Positions 31,252-41,971 of a stretch of 54,828 bases of DNA are shown here, in pieces. The notes beneath the pieces are model-generated. The model ran no database searches. It was not told the origin of the DNA and saw nothing but the letters and a program-made list of their open reading frames with translations. Origin of the DNA: Lingula anatina (Eukaryota; Brachiopoda; Lingulata; Lingulida; Lingulidae); assembly GCF_001039355.2 (NCBI RefSeq), contig NW_019774513.1:374142-428969 (forward strand), written 5' to 3'. The translations under genes were made by a program, and so were the position numbers. The stretch's first letter is position 1; every line of letters starts with the position of its first letter.

Positions 31252-34120
31252 GTACTTGTTTACGTGTGAGTGAGAGACAGACAGAGAGAGTCGTAGCGTG
31301 AATAAGAGAGAGGAGAAGAAGATATAGGATAAGATAAGATAAGAGCTATATATATATATATACAAAAGAAAACATAACTTAAATAATAAATACCCTGATG
31401 GGTCCTACATGCAACTGGATTTTAGCATTACCATTAATATTACAATTACCATTAAGCTTCAGATACTCGGCAACTCGTCTGGCACTTGTTTCGAAGTCTT
31501 CCTTTGTAATGAAACCGTCTCCATTGGTGTCCATGCGCCTGAAAACCGTGCGTTTCTTCCGTCTCCAGTGGTCTGAGCCAGTTAGCAGAGGGTAATCTAT
31601 TGGAGCCTGAAATAATTTTCAGCACATGCAAATGCAGATTAAGTATTGGTATACCTGCATGCGCACGGGAAAACGTGATATGCTGGCACAGTTTTAATAC
31701 ATGCAAGTAAAATTTATTATTATTTTAAAAATCGCCAACTGCAGAAACGAACGTAACAAATGTATATTGTCGACCTCTAAAGTCAAACAGGCGGGAGAGT
31801 GTGTTTGACTTCTGATTACGATTATCATGGATGGTCTTTCTTTCTTCATATCTAATCTACTAATCTTATTAAAGACCCCTTTACACTGGACGGCATCCTT
31901 TCCGCGTTCTTTCTACGATCAAAAATGAGGTCACGACGCTCAGCGGTCGCCAAGGCAATTGTGTCTCAGTATAAATGAGTCTGCGCCCCCTGTGCAAATC
32001 GGACCACGCTACCCAATTTCAAGGTGTGCGTCAGTACGCGCTTGGCGCAAGTATCAGATGCGACACCGCTCTTGCCTAGTACGCTATGTGGTAGCGATGA
32101 TTCTGAGCGGGGTTGAAAATTAATGCATCTCATCTCAGAATTTGTTCCGGGGTATGATACTGTGACGCACACCTTGAAAACGGGCAGTGTGGTCCGATAT
32201 ATACCAGCGAAATCGGGATCATTCGGTGCCAAGCCTGGTAGTTGGGTAGGCCTGACTCTCCACCCCGAAAACATATATAACTAAGAACTGTTGGCGCATC
32301 CTTATTACATAATTCCTTAAGCCATATCAAGATATATTTACTTAAAAACATCTACCATTTTGCCATCTGTACTACTGAAACTTTGATTGCCAATGTAACC
32401 ACACTATCAAGTGACAAGATCATTTTGAAGAAGAATGTTGAGATGCTAGTGATTAGGACTTTCATTTAGGCGATTTATCAAGAAGCAGTTCACAAAATGC
32501 ATGCTCTGCAAGTTGAAAAAGGATTTGAACCAAAAGATCTCCAGTTAGTTTGGTTTATCATAATCTTAATCACTGCTTGTCACTTTCAAAGCACATATGC
32601 ACTGTCAACGGTGTTTGACATTGCAAGGAGGTAGTGGGTGAAATAGAACAGGTATTCTTATGAACAGAATTATGATGCATCATCTGAAATGATAAAAGCA
32701 GTAAGTTGAGGAACCCCTAAACTGAAATAAACTATAATAATGCTAAGTATTGCCTGAAATTAAAGAGAATGTCATGTAAGTGTCATATCCTGTAAAACAA
32801 ATATAATAAAGAAATGTCGTAATGACAGATATTAAAATTGAAAGAGTAGACAAACGAAGAAATATTCATTAACTGGGCACATTCACTCGGCACCGAATGG
32901 TCCTGAATTCACCGGTATATAGGACCACACTACCTGTTTTCAAGGTGTGCGTCAGTACGCGCTTCGAAGTATCAGATTCGACACCGCTCTTGCCTAGTAC
33001 ACAACATGATAGTGATGATTCTCAGCTGGGTTGGAAAGTAGTGCATCTCATCTCAAAATTTGTTCCGGGGTATGATACTGTGAAATACGTACTGACACAC
33101 ACCATGAAAACGGGTAGTGTGGTCCAATCTACCGATGAATTCGGGATCATTTAGTGCCGAGTCTGGTAGTTGGGTAGGCCTGATGTTTGAACGACGATTG
33201 AGCATCCCCGTTGCGTTCTCTGTATCATCATTGGCGACCACTGGTGACCATTCTACGACCTTTCTGCCTCCTGCTAGACAGATGAGCGTTGTTTGGGCGT
33301 CTTTCGATATATTCTACATTTATATTTTTCCATCAGTAGTAACCCGGCTGTCCAATCAAGAACATCTCCAGAAAACAAAACAAATAATTAGGAATACACT
33401 TTTTTTAACTACAGTAATGCAAGTTCTGCATGGACTGATAAAAAGCCAGATGACCATTGTTGGCCTTTTAAGAAGGATGGAGAGGTGCTCAAGACGAAAA
33501 AGGCCGACTGACACAACACAGAATGTTGGAATCCATTTTCAACAGACGAATTCTGCAAAAACTGCGACAAGAACTGCATCTTTAAAAGAAACAAATGTTC
33601 ATTCTAAAATTACCTCCAAAAATGGATCGGTTTAGGAATTTAAAAAAATACCAGTTGGAGGCTGGTATTAGACCACTAGTAACTGTTAGCCTCAGATGTC
33701 CCGTTTGAGATTTAAACAAAAAGAAATAATATTTTACATGTCAAGTACTGGCCGATCATCGAGTGTTCATTCTGTAAACACGGCGATGCCTGTGCCTCCT
33801 TGTTGCGACCACAGCAATGCGCCCTCTCTGTGTACCTTGAGCGACCTTGCAGCGACCATCCTCCGTTCTTTGTGCGGACGCAGAAAGGACACCATCCAGT
33901 GTAAAGTGGGGTTTAGTAGAGTGTATAGGAGAGGTTTTGGTCAGCTGTATATCATTCTTTAGAGGATAAATGCATAAAACTGATTGCGGATAATGTTAGA
34001 CAAAAAAATTTGGTCGAGGCGTCAATTAGATACAATTTAAGCAGTTACAATCCTCATTACCAAATCCACTTAAATGACAGGTACGATAGAAAAAAAACCC
34101 TACTAGCAAACAAAAACAGT

Positions 34121-34195
<75 letters not shown>

Positions 34196-34780
34196 TTTAC
34201 NNNNNNNNNNNNNNNNNNNNNNNNNNNNNNNNNNNNNNNNNNNNNNNNNNNNNNNNNNNNNNNNNNNNNNNNNNNNNNNNNNNNNNNNNNNNNNNNNNNN
34301 NNNNNNNNNNNNNNNNNNNNNNNNNNNNNNNNNNNNNNNNNNNNNNNNNNNNNNNNNNNNNNNNNNNNNNNNNNNNNNNNNNNNNNNNNNNNNNNNNNNN
34401 NNNNNNNNNNNNNNNNNNNNNNNNNNNNNNNNNNNNNNNNNNNNNNNNNNNNNNNNNNNNNNNNNNNNNNNNNNNNNNNNNNNNNNNNNNNNNNNNNNNN
34501 NNNNNNNNNNNNNNNNNNNNNNNNNNNNNNNNNNNNNNNNTATATATTTTTTTTTATTTTACATGCCTGCATTTATTTGGATCAGTCTACTTACCTTTTT
34601 AAAGCGCACTGCTTGGTTCGCCATTCCCCGGATAGGTTGCCAAAATGGTGCGAATTCCGGGACTAACCCTTGCTGCACAATTTCCCCTAATCTTCGCCTC
34701 GCTGGGATAGTCATTGCTAATCCCCGACATGATTGCGTTATTTTTAGTAGCCCTCTGCTAGTTTGGAAAATCTTAGACAT
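30734..34780 (-). CDS. sarcoplasmic calcium-binding protein, copy C (intact)
   Basis: Exons 34595-34780, 31450-31606 and 30734-31140; 249 residues, open throughout. Exon 1 (62 residues) begins MSKIFQTSRGLL, is basic, and carries only one SCRGLA unit. Core: SDHWRRKKRTVF helix, EF-hand 1 DTNGDGFITKED (88-99), degenerate second hand, EF-hand 3 DIDGDGLISKEE (177-188), EF-hand 4 DSNKDGFICIEE (211-222), end FFGPLVD. By family knowledge SCPs are soluble Ca2+/Mg2+ buffers, and the leader suggests mitochondrial import (inference). Intron 1 is about 3 kb and holds a 2-kb transposon, a TA microsatellite and an assembly gap. Exon 1 is therefore joined to exons 2-3 by order, orientation, phase and similarity to A and B, not by unbroken sequence. 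Confidence 0.8.
31998..32230. mobile_element. nested palindrome P1 (left arm truncated)
   Basis: GGACCACGCTACCC ... TTCAAGGTGTGCGTC on the left is mirrored by GACGCACACCTTGAAAACGG ... AGTGTGGTCC on the right. The outer arm (ending CATTCGGTGCCAA) has no left partner here. Same family as P2. Confidence 0.7.
32887..33160. mobile_element. nested palindrome P2 (complete)
   Basis: 274-bp foldback. The left arm starts TCGGCACCGAATGGTCC and the right arm ends GGATCATTTAGTGCCGA, with the arms matching inward through GGTGTGCGTC/CACACACC. Both P1 and P2 are followed by CTGGTAGTTGGGTAGGCCTGA, so a direct duplication carried the flank along. Confidence 0.7.
34123..34188. repeat. (TA)n microsatellite beside the gap
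   Basis: About 33 TA units, then a T run, then the N run. TA and T runs reappear right after the gap, so the gap probably spans more of the same repeat. Confidence 0.95.
34201..34540. other. assembly gap (340 N)
   Basis: Run of N inside intron 1 of SCP copy C. Confidence 1.
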
Positions 34781-35699
34781 GATGACCACCGTGAACACGG
34801 ATATATCAAAGATAAAAAAATTAATCTCTTTCTGTTCTTTTTTAACCTCACGCCAATGCCGTAAAATCTCCTTATGTAAGACCGCCGACTAACTGTAGTA
34901 TATGTTGTAATGTGAACGTGAGTTAACTATCAATGATGCATTTATCTAAGGGTGTTCACTGATGCAATCCCCTAAAATATGGGTAAGAGCGAAGGTCATG
35001 TTGAACAGAAGAACTGGTTTGGTAAGCATTATTTATGGCAGGGCTATGTATATATCACCTAGCATTATTCCAATATAAACAAAAGCAATCACCCACGACT
35101 TGCTGTACCGGTATATGGTCCTCTATCAGGGCCACAGATTGATTTTCCTCCAAACAAACAAAGATGTGTCTTTGTCAAATTCATGACACGATTCTTTGCT
35201 CTCGAGCTGGAGAAAAGACCACTTAGTTAATCTGATTATAATCTGCGGCGGTGGTAGAGGGTAGCCGTACATCATGATTTACACCTCACTTCATTACAAT
35301 GGCCAGCCAAAGCCACAAATCTGCTGCGATTATTAATTTATTTATAAATATATTATTTTCCTTTTTTCTGGGAATGAAAATCATAGCTCCTGGAATCCGT
35401 AAAAGATTCTTGTCAAATTTGTCGGCGACTTATGATACCGCAATACACACCAAAATACATGTAATACCTGCAAGTTATTATTCTAGTGATTGTTTTAAGC
35501 TGATGGGAAAATAAACAACCCAAACGTATTTATTTGCTTAAACTTAAACCATGTCTTTGTGCATTAAAAGTACCATTATACAGACTTAAGGTACACTCTT
35601 TCTTCATAAAACTTTACAAAGAAAGTTCATCCAGCTCATACATGTCACAGATTCGGGGGGAATGGAGACATGGTATTCACTATCAATTTCAAACAACTG
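34781..35699. repeat. 5' flank of SCP copy C
   Basis: Aligns with the 5' flanks of copies A and B as far as about 35530 (AAGGGTGTTCACTGATGCAA near 34947, then GCAAGTTATTATTCTAG). The rest is unremarkable. No gene is seen. Confidence 0.6.
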
Positions 35700-36276
35700 A
35701 CTTAAGGCCCAGTCACAATGTCGGCGATCTGTCGGGGATTAGTTTTGGCCGGGGGTCGTCGTAGAAAATAAAGAATCCTTGAACAATCCTAGCAATAATC
35801 CTAATAAAAGTGGAGCAGTCACATTGTCTGAGATTTTTTCAAGGATTTTGACCCGGTTTTGTCGAAAAATCGTGGAATTAGCCTCCGATTGCATCGGAGG
35901 CGATCGGAGACGATATCTGCGAGCGTCTTTTCTCGTAATTTTTTTCCCCCTGGGTATATGTGGTTATATATGGGTATATATTCGGAGGACGCCTCCGATT
36001 AATCGGAGGGCATCGTAGGTCATCGGAGATTGTGTCTGGGATGCCCAAAATGGGTGAAAAATCTTGCGAGCAATCTTAAAATTTTAAGTTCAAAGTTGGG
36101 GACCGCGACGGGTGTGGCGATGTCTAAAAAATCTGCGACAACCCGCAGGCGTCCGGAGAGCGCCTCCGACGGGTGCAAAATCGTGAGATCTGTCTCAAGA
36201 TTTTGTTAAAATTTCCCGGGTTTTACCCATCCCTGACGCATCGCAACTGATTTGTGACTGGGGCTTTACTTAAGGC
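35700..36276. mobile_element. foldback element between 9-bp direct repeats, rich in CCTCCGAT
   Basis: Direct repeats ACTTAAGGC at 35700-35708 and 36268-36276 enclose ends CCAGTCACAA and TTGTGACTGG. Inside, many CCTCCGAT / ATCGGAGG words occur in both orientations (about 35882-36025 and 36150-36175), so the middle can fold on itself repeatedly. No coding frame. Probably a non-autonomous DNA transposon. A TTAA-type target is possible, since the repeat contains TTAA. Confidence 0.65.
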
Positions 36277-37059
36277 TGCTAATTGAATTGAGATCAGGTG
36301 TACCCCCCCCCCCCCCATCCCCTTCAATATGTGTGTTTATAGCCAGGGTGCTTTAACGCAGAAGTACTTGGATCAAGCCCATTACATATTATTGAGCTGT
36401 GCTTATAAAATGGTGGTTGCACCAGCCGTGCCGTAGAGAATAAACAAAATCCTGTCAAAAATGTTGTAAAATGCTGTTTATTCATCTCCCTAAGTAACAT
36501 CATATATATTGTCCATGTACCACGAAAAACAGTATTGCTATAATGCTAAGGATACTATATTGATAATAATCTTTATGAAGACAGGTATGGTGTGCTAAGA
36601 ATGTGACTATGGGTATGTGATGGATTAGTAACCATTACAGTATTCTGGCCTTTTAGTAAGACAGTCAACTACACGGAGCCCGCTGCTTCAAACGCCCTCT
36701 TAGCTACCAAACAACACAATCTTGTGAAAACGGGCTATATGTAAGTAACGTGTGGCATAAACGTTTTGAAGAACATTACACAAAATATCAGTACAGTTGT
36801 ACCGCTTTTTTTTACTCTCTTAGTGAAAAGGCGTTAATTTTACAGTAGCGTTTTGTTATACAATGAACCAAACGTATTTACGAAGAGTTTGATCTTCCAT
36901 TAACCGTTGTTAAATTAAATAATAAATCTATAATATTATTATGCTACCTTTATCAAATTTACATGCAAATTTACATAAAGGCCAAAGTCTCGTTATATTT
37001 CTTATTTGGATCTCACTGTTCCACCTGCGTCCTATTACTGACTTCTTCAAACAAGTCCT
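36277..37059. other. intergenic, 3' side of SCP copy D
   Basis: AT-rich, with a C run at 36306-36316. No gene and no clear similarity to the 3' flanks of copies A-C, so copy D is the oldest or most diverged member. Confidence 0.5.
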
Positions 37060-40000
37060 TTAATCAACCAAAGGACCGAAAAACCCATTATATTTGTTAT
37101 TTGGATCCTCGGTGAAAAGAAACTCTGCATACGCATGCGCATACTCATCAATGGATATGAAGCCGTCTTTGTTGGCGTCCATCACATCAAACACCTTCTT
37201 CGATTCTTCAACAGGGACGTTTACGCTGTAGAAGTAAGCAGCGTGTTCTTCCTTTGAAATGCGACCATCACCATCAATGTCCATGACCTTGAAACCCACG
37301 GATACCACCATTGGGAAGAACTCTTTCCGGTAGGTAATTTGATTAAGGACCGAAGGATCAAATCCCACGTATTCCTTCTGAATTGCTTTAGTAGGGTCCT
37401 TAGGACCTTTAGGGACGAATTCCCATATGTCAAGGCGCTGTTTCAGTATATTTGCTGCTTGTTGATCTAAAACAGGTGGCATACGTTTTTACATATTACA
37501 CAGCTTATGATAAAAAAAAATAAAAATTGATGTTTCAGAGCATTTCAAAATAAAGCTTTGACAAAAATGACATCTATGAGAGAGAAACAGAGATGGATGC
37601 AAAAAAGAAAAAGAGAGAGATGGGTCGAGGAAGTAAGTGATCACAATTAATGCAAGAACATTCTTTTGAGAAATGTGCATAAAGCAAAATCAAAAATATA
37701 TCAAAATATACCATTAAGTTTCAGATACTCGGCTACGCGCCTGGCGCTCCTCTCGAAGTCTTCCTTTGTAACGAAGCCGTCGTCGTTCGCTCCCAATCGA
37801 TTGAGAACCGTGCGTATTTTTCGTCTCCAGTGATCAGATGCAGTAATCTGAGGGTAATCCATCGGCATCTGGGATGTTGATAAATAGGTCAATGTGTATT
37901 GCCCGAAAAAAAAGATACCTAACAGGTACATGTACAATGCAAAACCTATTTTATTCACATTAGTTCCGATACGGTACTTTGTCCTTTTGTTATCTGCATC
38001 ATGATACTTATTTCTTTGGGTTAATCTACATTTTAGTGATCACAAACTATTCATAAATATTGTGAATCCTAACCCCTCCGGTTACAGGAGGGGGTTCAAT
38101 AAACTACGCCCCCCCCCCTCCCGCAAATCAACCTCCGCACAGCAGCTCCGCACAATAACATAATTGTTAAATATAAATAATAAATCAATAAGTGTTTACT
38201 TTCATAAACATCATTGGATATAAACCTTTATATTGCAGGTAATAGTTTCAGTATAATGCTAGTCTGTACTAATTCCCGAGCTGAATGTAATCCTTAATAG
38301 TATTTAGTAATGTTTAATAGTTTCGAAAGGTTAGACATTTTTCAACATTCTCGATTCGAGTCAACTCGATTCATATGCTAGTTACTAGTTAAACGCACAG
38401 CTTGTAGCTGAAAGATGCTATCATTTAATTGTAACTACCCGACCTTTAATCTCTGTATCATCCCCGTTGCCCCCCGCCCGCGATATTTTGGATCTCCATA
38501 TTTTAAAAATTATCGTTTGTATACAACATTGGTCAAAAAGGTTGTCCCACCCCCAGTTTCATGTGCTTTTATTTATAAATGATCACCTCACATGTGAAAT
38601 TTGTTATAAATAGTGATTTTCATTCCGGATGCCATAACTAACATGAATAGTGGTACAGAAAATACAAACTAGCGGTGATATATCCATATTTGATACCATT
38701 TATTCACATTTATCACATGTACCCCCCTCAAATTCGATGTTCAACTGTCATTCACTGTGATTTTCACAGAGGCAAAGAAATGCCCATTTAATTGAAAATA
38801 CAACACCAAATGTCACCAAATTTAGCATTAGGGCGTGCTCGTTAAAGGTTACGTGTTTATTAGCGTGAGTGTTTTACCGCATACTGTAATTAGCTCCTGT
38901 AGACGGCGCTGCTGTCGTCAACAAGGGTAACAATTCTGTTTTGTTATATTGTCCCATGCTTCCTTAAAACTTTGGCGGAATTGGTCTGGGCTTTTTGGAG
39001 TTTGGTCCTCCTCTGGATTGGATATAGTTTCTTCAGCCTCAGAATATTGGGTTTCTGCAACAAATCACTCATCAGACGAGAACTGTGTGCAAGTGTGCGG
39101 TCATGATTAAGCCTGGATCACCCCTGAAGTCCCCTCTTGCAGATGGAATGAGGTATCAGTTGGTAATGTTAGGTTCAGTAACCACAGAACTACCAGAACT
39201 TGGTTAACCATCATTAGGAACAAGTTGGTTTTGTTAAAAATATAGGTATTTCTTGTATGCCTTAGATGGTTAAATTAGGGCCCGTAGACATGTTGCAGAA
39301 TGCTTTTTGGAAGTTGTGTGCAGGACAGTATCACCTGAGGTGTCAGCTCAGTCGACGTTTGCAGAGCATTCCATGCTCATGATTTTAGTACATTGTTCTT
39401 TCCGGAAAAGAACATTGTTTGGGCAATTCATTGAAACATTCTCAACAAATATCTCAATTCATTTACAAGAGATGACTTCAGGGATACTGCAGACGTCATC
39501 GTGGAAATGCACTTGCACACAGCTCTCGTCTGCTGAGTGATTTGCTGCAGACACCCAAAGTTCGGAGAACGGGGCAAGTTAACCTTGTTGAAGGCAGGCC
39601 GCGCCGCCTACAAGAGATAATTACAGAACACGGTAGAAACACGCCTTTAAAGTGACCTTTAACGAACACACCCTAATGCTAAATGTGTGAAAATTTGGTG
39701 ACATTTGGTGGTGTCTTTTCAATTTAATGGGCATTTCTTTTCCTCTGTGAAAATCACAGTGAAACGTCGGATTTAAGGCGGTACATGTATTAAATGTGAT
39801 TAAATGATATTAAATATTGATATCTTCACCGCAGGTTTGTATTTTCTGTTCCATTAATCATTTTAGTAATGGTATCTGGAATGAAAATCACTATTTATAA
39901 CAAATTTTACATGTGAGGTGATCATTTATAAATAAAAGCACATGATACTGGGGGTGGGACAACCTTTTTGACCAATGTTGTAGTGTTACACGCCCCACAA

Positions 40001-40376
40001 AGGACCCTCGATCATGGCAGTGTCTATAGTCACAGCAACGGTCGCCGTTACGCTTGACCTCATCTGGCTGCTACCAGCCCTCTCAAGCGGCAATACATTT
40101 TTCGGATATATATATATATCCGGCCCGTAGACATATATATCGCCACCATAACTTGGTTACTTAATTTCTACTTACTTTCTTAAAGCGTATCGGTTGGTCG
40201 TTCACTTGGCCGGTCAGTTCTCTGACTGGTTGAATACATGGTGTATATTCCAGCACTAACCCACGCTGCAAACCTTTCTTCAATAATATCTGGTTAGATG
40301 ACACGGTCCGTGCCAAACCTTGACTTGACCGCACAATTTTCAGTAATCCCCAACTATTCTGGAAAAGCTTGGACAT
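37060..40376 (-). CDS. sarcoplasmic calcium-binding protein, copy D (intact, diverged)
   Basis: Exons 40176-40376, 37712-37868 and 37060-37466; 254 residues. The start MSKLFQNSWGLL matches the starts of A-C, although the frame is open 27 codons further up to another ATG (40457). Exon 1 (67 residues) is basic with a single repeat unit. EF-hand 1 reads GANDDGFVTKED (93-104), so the first ligand Asp is Gly and this site is probably weakened. EF-hands 3 (DIDGDGRISKEE) and 4 (DANKDGFISIDE) keep their ligands. End FFGPLVD. Exon lengths and phases match the other copies. Intron 1 carries a 1.46-kb transposon. Assignment as an SCP is strong; the mitochondrial address is inference. Confidence 0.85.
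38522..39982. mobile_element. 1.46-kb element with ~350-bp inverted repeats in intron 1 of copy D
   Basis: Ends TACAACATTGGTCAAAAAGG and CCTTTTTGACCAATGTTGTA. The arms (38522-about 38873 and about 39640-39982) stay similar throughout, including ATCACCTCACATGTGA and TTAGCATTAGGG blocks in inverse order. TA at both ends would fit a Tc1/mariner-type target. The 0.77-kb centre has only broken short frames. Non-autonomous or decayed. Confidence 0.8.
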
Positions 40377-41752
40377 TTTGACAATCGGAAAACTGGATAA
40401 ATAACGACGCCCTCGATCGACTCGCTTCAACTCGAATGCGAGAAGAAATGTCCGCACGTATGTTAAACGCCTGTCCGACTACGAAGGACGCCCTACATAT
40501 TTACACATAAAGAAATGTCTGTCATCTGACTGACAGCATGATATTTATCTAACATAAAGTGCCAGGCGCTGACCACAACGCCAATTAACAAATATAATTT
40601 TCGAGGCGAAACTGAGACAATTATCTGCTCTATTTCGCGTGAAGGTCAGCGCAGAGTGCTTTATCTGACTTATATCACAGCTGGCGCTTCAAACAGTCAG
40701 ATAATTCAATTTTTGCTTTTTTTCTATTTGTTATTAATATTATTTTGCGAACAGACTTGCCTGACACGTACCGCTATATTAAACGCCTCACCGCGTCTCA
40801 TGCCTTCATTTCAAGAAGATGGTTGTCTCTTATCAAGCAATGTCACTTGGACGATATTCACTCGAAATGATACCCTATAAGCATAAATTGTAACCGCCTT
40901 TGAAAACCACTACTTTCTGAAGGTAAAGGTCACGTTGCGTCATCCCGCTGTCCTGTCTTATCACTGTTTTGAAGTTAACTGGCACTGATCTAGGGAAAGG
41001 AAGGGCTCATCCAAGGAAGACCGGGATGTCACAGTAGCTGGCGGTGCTAGCTTATGACGAGGTGGCTCAAGTACTAATACATCACTGAGTCGTTTTCGAG
41101 GCCCCGGTTTCAATAATAATAATAATAATAATAATAATATTAATCGTAATAATAATAAATAAATAAATGAATAAATAAATAACAAAAACAAACAAAAAAA
41201 ATCAGTCAGGGCCCTGGCTAAGAACATAATTACCAACGTTGCAAGGTTACATGCGCACATCTTCCCCTATCAGAAACAGTGTTTCAGAACTCTCGTAGAA
41301 ATCAGATTCAACTATAAGCTCGGGTGTTGGCTAAATTATTTTCTTGTGAGACGTACTGGGACCAAGTCTATTCTTACAGTCGGTTTCCGGATTATCTAAC
41401 CCAGAACGAGGCTCGATTTTAGGACTAGGGTAAAACATTGGCTTGCGCCCATTACTCTCAATGTTAAATTGGCGAACTTTGATCGTTCACATCAAACAGA
41501 CCAGAGGACAATTACTTGTGACAACCACTTGGTTATATTCACTAGGGTTTTAAGCGTCAGTCAATGGGCCTCAGGAGGATTTTCTAGAGCTGATGGTCAT
41601 TTCATCAGCGATAATACCAACACTCGATCCTCCAACGGGCTGCAATTTCAGTTTACACCAGATGCATGTTGTAATAGGCATATTTTCTCGTCTGTATCAA
41701 GTATATCTGTGAACAAATACGCGTGACAACTGTTTGATGATATTCACTTAAG
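40377..41752. other. 5' side of SCP copy D and intergenic DNA
   Basis: Contains an (AAT)n/(AAAT)n tract at about 41109-41180. No conserved SCP 5' flank is seen here, unlike copies A-C, and no gene is recognised. Confidence 0.5.
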
Positions 41753-41971
41753 CCCCCTTTACACTGGACGGCGTCCTTTCTGCGTCCAGCAGTCCGGCCC
41801 CATTTGAGAGTTAAAAAATTATAATATTTTACGTGCCGACAACTGGCCGATCATTGAGCATTCATTCTGATACAAAATTAATGCTCGTGCCTCCTTATTA
41901 AGACCACAGCGATGCCAAATTTCATGGTCGCAGAAAGGACGCAGAAAGGACGCCGTCCAGTGTAAAGGGGG
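41753..41971. mobile_element. 219-bp MITE of the CCCCCTTTACACTGG family
   Basis: Ends CCCCCTTTACACTGGACGGC and GCCGTCCAGTGTAAAGGGGG, an exact 20-base pair and more. The interior shares ACTGGCCGATCATTGAG and TCGTGCCTCC with the 2-kb element at 31876-33911. It is the minimal member of the family. Confidence 0.85.

Larger units (their letters stand above)
31876..33911. mobile_element. 2-kb TIR element in intron 1 of SCP copy C
   Basis: The left end CCCCTTTACACTGGACGGCA mirrors the right end around ACACCATCCAGTGTAAAGTGGGG. The subterminal sequence of the right end (ACTGGCCGATCATCGAG, GATGCCTGTGCCTCC) is shared with the elements at 41753-41971 and 43743-44914, defining one family. Palindromes P1 and P2 are nested inside. 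No transposase recognised. Confidence 0.75.

Noticed and set aside
16853-31290. CRISPR-like array suspected from repeated tracts
   Set aside because: These are simple TG/AG microsatellites and segmental duplications in a eukaryotic genome. There are no spaced identical repeats with unique spacers.
40656-40880. 74-codon hydrophobic plus-strand frame upstream of SCP copy D
   Set aside because: AT-rich sequence often yields Leu/Phe-rich frames. There is no conserved counterpart near copies A-C and no splice or start context.
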